This document shows positions 58,717 to 64,000 of a DNA stretch of 64,000 bases, one piece after another. Position 1 is the first letter of the stretch. Each line of letters starts with the position of its first letter. The position numbers and the translations under genes were made by a program. This DNA is from VRUE01 sp963747765 (GTDB lineage: Bacteria; Actinomycetota; Thermoleophilia; Solirubrobacterales; 70-9): the NCBI GenBank assembly GCA_963747765.1, contig CAVVGH010000005.1, positions 124,001-188,000 on the forward strand, read 5' to 3'. The notes beneath the pieces are model-generated. The model did not search any database, was not told the origin of the DNA, and saw only the letters and a list, made by a program, of their open reading frames with translations.

Positions 58717-60612
58717 CTAGGGAGGAAGCGTTACTCCGTGCATCAGGGTGGGGGCATGCTCGGCGATTGCGGCAACCGCGTCCGTGGAAGAAACGCCGGT
58801 GATCGACAGCATCGAGCTATGACCCACGCGGTAGCTGCCGACGAAATGCCTGACGAACGCACCGTGGTGACCCGCCTCCGCAAGGCGCGCCCATAGGTCG
58901 TAATCCTCCAGGCCGAGGGCCAGTCGTCGATCGTCCGAATATCCGCCGAGCGCAACCAGTGCGCTGCTGCGGAACATCGCCAGTGCATCGATGTAGTTCC
59001 CGTGCTTAAGGCGTTCCGGCTCCCATCCAAATTTGCTGATCAGGCCAATGTGTTCGTCGGACGTAAAGCGATCGAGAATCCCGTAGGCAAACGATGCTGT
59101 GGGATGGTCATCCAAGGCCGCAACCAACCTCGCCATCCCGAACGGTCGTATGAGGTTGTCCGAGTCAAGCATCAGGAGCAGATCGCTCCGCGCCTTGGCG
59201 ATGCCGGTGTTACGGGCTGCTGACAGCCCGCGGTTCACCTCATGTTGCACCAGGGCACAGCGCCTATCGGTGTGCTCGGCCATCCACGCAAGCACCTCTT
59301 GAGTGCCTTCATCCGTGGACGCGTCGTCGACGACCACGATCTCCCAAGAGCTCATGACCGAATGGAGGACGGAGTCCAGCGCCTTGCGCACCACGTCTTG
59401 ATCGTTGAAGAGCGGGACGATCACAGAGACCCTCGGGCGCGGGCTCGTAAGCCAGGCCTCCGTCTCGCCGAGCTTGATCGTGCCCGGCGTCGGTCGTTCC
59501 GGTCGGCTGCGCGCGAGGGTATCGGCTGCGAGCTGGCGCCGCAATGCCTGAAGATCGCCGTGCTGGCGCTTCAACGAGCGCAGGACGGGACGTAGGCCGG
59601 GCGGAGTGGTGTCCGCGTCGCTGGGTGTGTCGGTCTCGACGGGTGGATGGAGCGCAATTCGCGTCGCCGCCGCCATTGCGCTCTTGGCTGTGTATGGATC
59701 GATGCCGGTGCTATCGACGCGCTCGGCGTTGGCGAGGAGGATCTTCGCGGCCTCGGCCAGACTCGCCTGTCCCTGAAGGCGGCTGTCGGCGCTCTGAACG
59801 ACTCTCCTGCGCTCTTCATCGTCTTCGGCAATCCAGGCTGCGAGCAGCCCAAGAGCCTCAAGCCGACCCACGACGATGTCTTCGCCGGGGCGAAGAGGAT
59901 CCAGATCGGTCGAATGCTCCGTGACTATGGCGCAGCCGGCCGACATCGCCTCACAGACCCGCAACCACTCAAAGTAGGGCTCGTTCTCGCCGTGGAGGTT
60001 GAGCAACACCTTGGTGCGCGCCAACAGATTCAGCTTCTTCTCGCCGGCGATGAAATTGGCGTCTTCGCGCGCGCTGGCTCTCGCGTTATCGGAGAGCACG
60101 AACTGACAGTTGAATCGTTCGAGAGCGTCCGCGTAGGACGCCAATGCCCTCTCCCTGCGGTCGGTGGCGCGGCCCATGAACAGTACGTCTATGTCGCGCT
60201 CCGCAGAGCCCCTTCGATCCCAGGCCGCGGAGTGACCGAGCTGAAGATGCTCGGCGGCGATCCCGGCATCCCGATAGGCACGTACGGCCCGCCGATTGAT
60301 GTCGAGCACCCCACCTGCATCGCGAGCAAGCTCCAGGTTCGAGGCGAAGAAGCCGCTGGACGGCTGCTCTGCGGAGATGAGGATGCACCGTCGCAGGGTC
60401 CGAAAGTGTGGACGGACGCCACTGAGAGCGACGAACTCGTGGGGTGGCATCAGCACTGTGACCAGGCCCGCCCTCTGCTCCGGCAGACCTGACTGCGATA
60501 TCTCCGCCCGCGCACCAAGGCGCTCTAACTCGAACGCCAGCGCTTCGGCCAATTCCCGGAAGAAGACATTCTGTCCGCGGGCGAGGGCGAAAACGAGCTT
60601 AGGACCGCTCAC
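58717..60612 (-). CDS. Bifunctional glycosyltransferase: GT1/CgeB-like plus GT2 domain
   Basis: 631 residues from the GTG that overlaps the upstream methyltransferase stop (GTGA). Residues about 1-290 are a GT-B-like domain (DVLFMGRATDRRERAL, LLNLHGENEPYFEWLRVCEAMSAG). Residues about 375-600 are a GT-A family 2 domain: VSVIVPLFNDQDVVRKALDS, VVVDDASTDEG, LLMLDSDN (metal-binding DSD) and LGLEDYDLWARL with the catalytic ED. It probably adds two sugars in surface-glycan assembly. Overlap with the methyltransferase gene suggests co-translation. Confidence 0.88.
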   Translation of the reverse strand: MSGPKLVFALARGQNVFFRELAEALAFELERLGARAEISQSGLPEQRAGLVTVLMPPHEFVALSGVRPHFRTLRRCILISAEQPSSGFFASNLELARDAGGVLDINRRAVRAYRDAGIAAEHLQLGHSAAWDRRGSAERDIDVLFMGRATDRRERALASYADALERFNCQFVLSDNARASAREDANFIAGEKKLNLLARTKVLLNLHGENEPYFEWLRVCEAMSAGCAIVTEHSTDLDPLRPGEDIVVGRLEALGLLAAWIAEDDEERRRVVQSADSRLQGQASLAEAAKILLANAERVDSTGIDPYTAKSAMAAATRIALHPPVETDTPSDADTTPPGLRPVLRSLKRQHGDLQALRRQLAADTLARSRPERPTPGTIKLGETEAWLTSPRPRVSVIVPLFNDQDVVRKALDSVLHSVMSSWEIVVVDDASTDEGTQEVLAWMAEHTDRRCALVQHEVNRGLSAARNTGIAKARSDLLLMLDSDNLIRPFGMARLVAALDDHPTASFAYGILDRFTSDEHIGLISKFGWEPERLKHGNYIDALAMFRSSALVALGGYSDDRRLALGLEDYDLWARLAEAGHHGAFVRHFVGSYRVGHSSMLSITGVSSTDAVAAIAEHAPTLMHGVTLPP

Positions 60613-61640
60613 GACCGCGCTCGGCGAAGCATGGACGCCGCCCAGCGGAGCGGACGGGTAACTCGCCAACTCAGAGACGAGATCAGGACTTCGTACTCGG
60701 TCAACATCGCACCCGCGCTCGCGAGCTTTGCCTCCATCTCCTCGAAGCGAGCAAGCTCCGCCTCCCCCTGCGCCAGTTGCTTTCGAAGCTCGCCGAACTC
60801 GGACCGCACGAGGGCGAGCTCTCCATCGCGCCTGATGTCGATGTCCTTGGCGGCGGTGGCCGCGTGGTTGGCCCCCTCCATGTACTTGCTCCATTCGCGA
60901 AGGTCGATGTCCGCGGTGAGGCTCACGAGGCTCTTGGCCTCCGGAATGCTCCCGTCGCTGGCCAGTGCCAGCGTGTAGGTCTCGGTACCAGGCTCGTGGC
61001 CAGCGGCCTTGCGCACGTCGATATCGGCAAGCAGCTCGTGGTCTGAGATTTGGAATTGCTCGTCGTCGAAGATTCCAGAAGCCACCCAGGTGTGCTGACG
61101 ACGCAGCAGAACAGAACCGAATCTCTTGCTCAATTCGGCCTCGAGCTCATTTGGAGTCAACTCTCGTAGGTGAAAGGGATTGCCCGGCGTGTATACGTCC
61201 CGATTCGGGGTTGACAGAACGAGGAGCCCATCGGGACGCAGAACGCGATGCAACTCATCCAGCACGAGCTCGGGGTCGTCGACGTGCTCGATTGCCTCGA
61301 AGCACGTCACCAGGTCGAAGTCGTCGTCGTTGTAGGGCAGGCTTCGCAGGTCGCCGACCTCGAAGGCGACGCTCGGTGGGGCGTTTGCATTGAGGTCGGC
61401 GATCACATCCTTGTCGAGGTCGACCCCGACGACCTCGCTGGCCCCTGCCGCTGACAGCGCGGTGGATCCGTATCCCATGCCGCAGGCGGCATCGAGCACG
61501 CGGCGACCAGGCGCAAACTGAGTTGCCCACGCATATCTCGCTAGGTGCTCTGCCTCGATTATCAGCCCGTGCATCGCGGCTGGCTCGAAGCGCTCGCCGG
61601 TCGGCTCTGGGTGCTCGGGTTCCGTTGCAGTGCCGGTCAC
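60609..61640 (-). CDS. SAM-dependent methyltransferase with coiled-coil tail
   Basis: 343 residues. Class I fold: VLDAACGMGYGSTAL (motif I), VVGVDLDKD, VTCFEAIEHVDDPELVLDEL and LRPDGLLVLSTPN. The C-terminal third is a coiled coil (about 270-315) ending in SSLSWRVTRPLRWAASMLRR. That tail motif also ends the divergent neighbour. It likely methylates a sugar or glycan chain terminus, the coiled coil acting as a ruler or docking part as in O-antigen modifiers; this is inference. Confidence 0.88.
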   Translation of the reverse strand: MTGTATEPEHPEPTGERFEPAAMHGLIIEAEHLARYAWATQFAPGRRVLDAACGMGYGSTALSAAGASEVVGVDLDKDVIADLNANAPPSVAFEVGDLRSLPYNDDDFDLVTCFEAIEHVDDPELVLDELHRVLRPDGLLVLSTPNRDVYTPGNPFHLRELTPNELEAELSKRFGSVLLRRQHTWVASGIFDDEQFQISDHELLADIDVRKAAGHEPGTETYTLALASDGSIPEAKSLVSLTADIDLREWSKYMEGANHAATAAKDIDIRRDGELALVRSEFGELRKQLAQGEAELARFEEMEAKLASAGAMLTEYEVLISSLSWRVTRPLRWAASMLRRARS

Positions 61641-61666
61641 GGCCGCGACATTCTAAGGTACCGGCC

Positions 61667-62560
61667 ATGACCGAGCTCGATCCTGCCCCCTCGCGGCCGC
61701 AAGCTGAGCCGGGTCTTTTGCGGCCCCCCCTCGAGGATTTGCCCGCCCTGTCGCCGAGTCCGTGGCAGATGAGCTTCGGCGAGCGAGCGGTAATCGAGGG
61801 CCTTGTGGCCCAGCTCAAACCGCGGTTGGCGCTTGAGATTGGAACCGCGGAGGGCGGAAGCCTTGGACGCATCGCTGCGCACTCCGAGCGGGTCATCTCC
61901 TTCGATCTGGTCGAGCCCGCGCCCGAGACAATGAAGACGCCCAACGTCGAATTCAGGACGGGCGATAGCCATGTGCTCCTGCCCCTCGAGTTGGAGAGGC
62001 TGGAGGCTGACGGCGAGAGCGTTGACTTCGTCTTGGTCGACGGCGACCACTCGGCAGACGGGGCGCGCAGAGATATGGAAGACATCCTCGCCTCGAACGC
62101 GGTCGGGCGAGCTGTGCTCCTCGCGCACGACACTCTGAACCAGGAGGTGCGCCGGGGCCTGGAGGAAGTGCCCTATGCGGATTTCGACAAGGTGTGCTTT
62201 GTGGATTTCGACTTCGTCGGCGGGTACGTGCCCGCGAACCCGCCCCTGCGAGGCCAGTGCTGGGGAGGTCTTGGGCTCGTGATCCTCGATGAGGCCGGCG
62301 ACTTTCGTACGGCGCATGAGGTCGGCTGGTCGGAGATGCTTCCGCTTCCTGAGCTCGTGTGGCCGGCGGCGGACGCCCTACGCGAAGACCGCGAGGCCGG
62401 GAATATGCCCGGCGGTGTCGGCATGCCTCCCGAGGACCAGCGCGAGGATGGAGAACTTGCGCATTACCGGAGGCTTGCGGAGGAACTGCAGACCTCGCTG
62501 TCCTGGCGCGTAACCGCTCCGTTGCGGGCCGTGAGCAGGCGCTTTCGGCGTCACCCGTAG
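61667..62560 (+). CDS. Class I SAM methyltransferase, CmcI/cephalosporin-hydroxylase-like
   Basis: 297 residues from the ATG at 61667, 26 bp from the divergent methyltransferase start. RLALEIGTAEGGSLGRIAAHS is motif I. VDFVLVDGDHSADGARRDMED carries the metal-coordinating D-G-D-H of this Mg-dependent branch, and AHDTLN follows. The C-terminus TSLSWRVTAPLRAVSRRFRR matches that of the neighbour. A role in modifying a glycan or rhamnosyl unit is inferred from context. Confidence 0.85.
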   Translation: MTELDPAPSRPQAEPGLLRPPLEDLPALSPSPWQMSFGERAVIEGLVAQLKPRLALEIGTAEGGSLGRIAAHSERVISFDLVEPAPETMKTPNVEFRTGDSHVLLPLELERLEADGESVDFVLVDGDHSADGARRDMEDILASNAVGRAVLLAHDTLNQEVRRGLEEVPYADFDKVCFVDFDFVGGYVPANPPLRGQCWGGLGLVILDEAGDFRTAHEVGWSEMLPLPELVWPAADALREDREAGNMPGGVGMPPEDQREDGELAHYRRLAEELQTSLSWRVTAPLRAVSRRFRRHP

Positions 62561-62592
62561 CGGCGGGTCAGCGGCAAGCGGCCTTTCGCGCG

Positions 62593-63600
62593 CTATCGCT
62601 CGGCGGGTGCGATCTCGTAGCGGCTCCAGAGCGCCGGGTCATCGCGCAGCCAGTCGGCGAGTCGGCCGAAGCCGGTTGGCAGGTCGTCCTCGGCCTCCCA
62701 GCCGAGTCGCTCGCGTGCCAGTCCCGCGTCGCCGACCCAGACCGCCGCGTCCCAGGAGCGCTGGGGCTCGGTGCCCCATTGTGGCTCCTCGGAGATTCCC
62801 AACTGGGCGCGGGCTACCTCCACCACCTCGCGCAGCGTGGTCTGCCGGCCGGAGGCGATGTTGAGGACGCTGCCACGCTCGATGTCGTCCCGTTCGGCGG
62901 CGAGCAAGAAGGCGCGCTCGGCGTCCCGCACCGAGACGAAGTCGCGGGGCGTGTCGGGCGAGACCAGGGGCGGCAGCTTCCCTTCCAGCCCGCGGGCCAT
63001 GAGGGTCGGCATCAGGCGGCCCGGCTCCTCCCACGGCCCGTAGACCGAGTAGAGGCGCAGGGTGACGACGTGGGCGTCCTCACGCTGGGCGACGAAGCGG
63101 CAGTGGAGGGTTGCCGCTGCCTTCATCACCGCATAGTCGCTGTTGGGCTCCGGCAGCTCGTCCTCTCGGGGCGCGTGATCCTGGAAGCCGTACTCGGACG
63201 AGGAGCCGGCGTGCACGAAGGCGGCTAAGCCGTGGCGCTGGCAGGCCGCGAGCAGCCGCACCGTGGCGACGAGGTTCGTCTGCATGATGCGCTCGGCGTC
63301 GCGCTGCCACGAATAGGCGCCGTGGGCAGCCAGATGGAATACCCACTCGGGGCGCGCCTCCCGTACGCCCGCCTCGATCGCCTCGGCGTCGATCAGGTCG
63401 ACCGCGGATACGCGGACGTCATTCTTCAGGTCGTCGAGGCGCCAGGTCGTGCCACCGGGTCGCACCCAGGCGACCACGTCGTGCCCGGCGCGGGTCAGCG
63501 AGGCCGCGAGGTTGGCGCCGACGAAACCGCCGGCGCCCGTCACTAGGGCCCTCACCGGAGAGGCGTTGGCTGTGGCGGACGGCGCACAGCGGGTGATCAT
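62593..63600 (-). CDS. NAD-dependent epimerase/dehydratase (extended SDR)
   Basis: 335 residues; a GTG at 63555 (VRALVTGAGG) is an equally good start. Nucleotide-binding TGAGGFVGANLA, FHLAAHGAYSW, the catalytic set SSSEYG and YAVMK (Tyr-x3-Lys), and RLYSVYGPWEEPGR. It resembles NDP-sugar 4-reductases or epimerases of O-antigen clusters. It is convergent with the CmcI-like gene (32 bp) and divergent from the next gene. Confidence 0.88.
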   Translation of the reverse strand: MITRCAPSATANASPVRALVTGAGGFVGANLAASLTRAGHDVVAWVRPGGTTWRLDDLKNDVRVSAVDLIDAEAIEAGVREARPEWVFHLAAHGAYSWQRDAERIMQTNLVATVRLLAACQRHGLAAFVHAGSSSEYGFQDHAPREDELPEPNSDYAVMKAAATLHCRFVAQREDAHVVTLRLYSVYGPWEEPGRLMPTLMARGLEGKLPPLVSPDTPRDFVSVRDAERAFLLAAERDDIERGSVLNIASGRQTTLREVVEVARAQLGISEEPQWGTEPQRSWDAAVWVGDAGLARERLGWEAEDDLPTGFGRLADWLRDDPALWSRYEIAPAER

Positions 63601-63645
63601 AGGTCAGCCGCAGACGCGCGGGCGCTGTCTCTATGCTGTCGCCGC

Positions 63646-64000
63646 GTGACGCCAGGTGCCTCCACCGAAGCCCTCGGCGAGCTGACGGCGCGCAGCTGTC
63701 CGACCTGTGGCTCGACCGACGACAGCACGATCTTCGCCTCGCAGCGGCTCGACATGTCGAGCCTCGACCAGCACGCCTTCGCCTCGCGCAAGCGCCCCGA
63801 GCACATGCGGCTGCGACTGGTCGAGTGCCCAGGTTGCGATCTCGTCTACGCCAGTCCGGTTCCCTCGCCGGAGGCGCTGGCCCGGCTCTATGACGAGGCT
63901 GCGTTCGATAGCGTCGAGGAGGCCCGCTACGCGGCCCGCTCCTACGCGCAGGAGCTTCGCGAGCTGATCCCGACCCTGCCGGACCGCCAGGGCGCGCTCG
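63646..64000 (+). CDS. Methyltransferase-type protein with N-terminal zinc knuckle (cut by right edge)
   Basis: The frame from the GTG at 63646 is open to the end of the window (118 codons). Two CxxC pairs, ARSCPTCGSTDD and VECPGCDLVYASPVPSPEAL, form the N-terminal zinc site seen in many sugar C- or O-methyltransferases of glycan clusters. AARLYDEAAF-like spacing (LARLYDEAAFDSVEE) then leads to the expected SAM domain beyond the edge. The assignment rests on the zinc motif and the neighbourhood only. Confidence 0.65.
   Translation, partial: MTPGASTEALGELTARSCPTCGSTDDSTIFASQRLDMSSLDQHAFASRKRPEHMRLRLVECPGCDLVYASPVPSPEALARLYDEAAFDSVEEARYAARSYAQELRELIPTLPDRQGAL

Overview
The window is GC-rich bacterial chromosome with dense genes on both strands. 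The content suggests a soil actinobacterium, possibly of the Thermoleophilia/Solirubrobacterales type. That placement is inference: it rests on the PafB-PafC fusion, the many exported beta-propeller proteins, GTG/TTG starts and base composition. No rRNA or phylogenetic marker was seen. There is no prophage, intact insertion sequence, CRISPR array or transposase gene. The repeat content is nevertheless unusual and is the most interesting part of the window.

Layout. 0-3.8 kb: partial DUF559 protein, exported RTX-repeat protein, repeat copy A, then a small carboxylase-epsilon-like protein, dodecin and rhodanese. 3.8-8.3 kb: assimilatory sulfate reduction cluster in the order siroheme sulfite reductase, Fe-S APS reductase, ATP sulfurylase, APS kinase. 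8.3-12.5 kb: exported NHL/propeller proteins and a PHP phosphoesterase. 13.4-24 kb: biotin carboxylase-BCCP fusion, sulfatase, HAD dehalogenase, sucCD, a YVTN/PKD protein and an aminotransferase. 24.2-31.4 kb: DtxR-type regulator, HAD phosphatase, a divergent DHPS-like protein, an MrfA-like DUF1998 helicase, a LOG-like protein and a broken GH15 glucoamylase gene. 31.4-34.4 kb: tRNA-Phe, an Abi/HEPN protein, and acr3-arsR. 34.4-39.4 kb: an exported protein, a PQQ-propeller lipoprotein, an alpha-hydroxyacid oxidase, an alpha/beta hydrolase and a cytochrome c lipoprotein. 39.6-42.2 kb: arsC, then a fluoride-riboswitch operon (two crcB genes plus a triple-DUF190 protein). 42.7-49.9 kb: YhaM-like nuclease, PafBC fusion, MBL hydrolase and penicillin acylase. 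50.6-56.9 kb: DUF1906 protein, two paralogous glycosidase-like proteins around a PPOX protein, and an exported protein. 56.9-64 kb: surface-glycan genes (membrane protein, glycosyltransferases, methyltransferases, epimerase), open at the right edge.

Repeats. Three phenomena stand out. (1) A composite intergenic element occurs at six loci. It carries a long perfect hairpin whose 13-nt loop occurs in both orientations. At five of the loci it also carries 47-nt palindromes (12 in all), which sit at an exact 70-bp period wherever there is more than one. (2) A different structured element of 104-109 bp occurs twice, with a conserved core and outer arms that differ in sequence but remain paired. 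(3) Short tandem duplications are concentrated at gene ends. They often include the stop codon, and in two cases they include the start codon.
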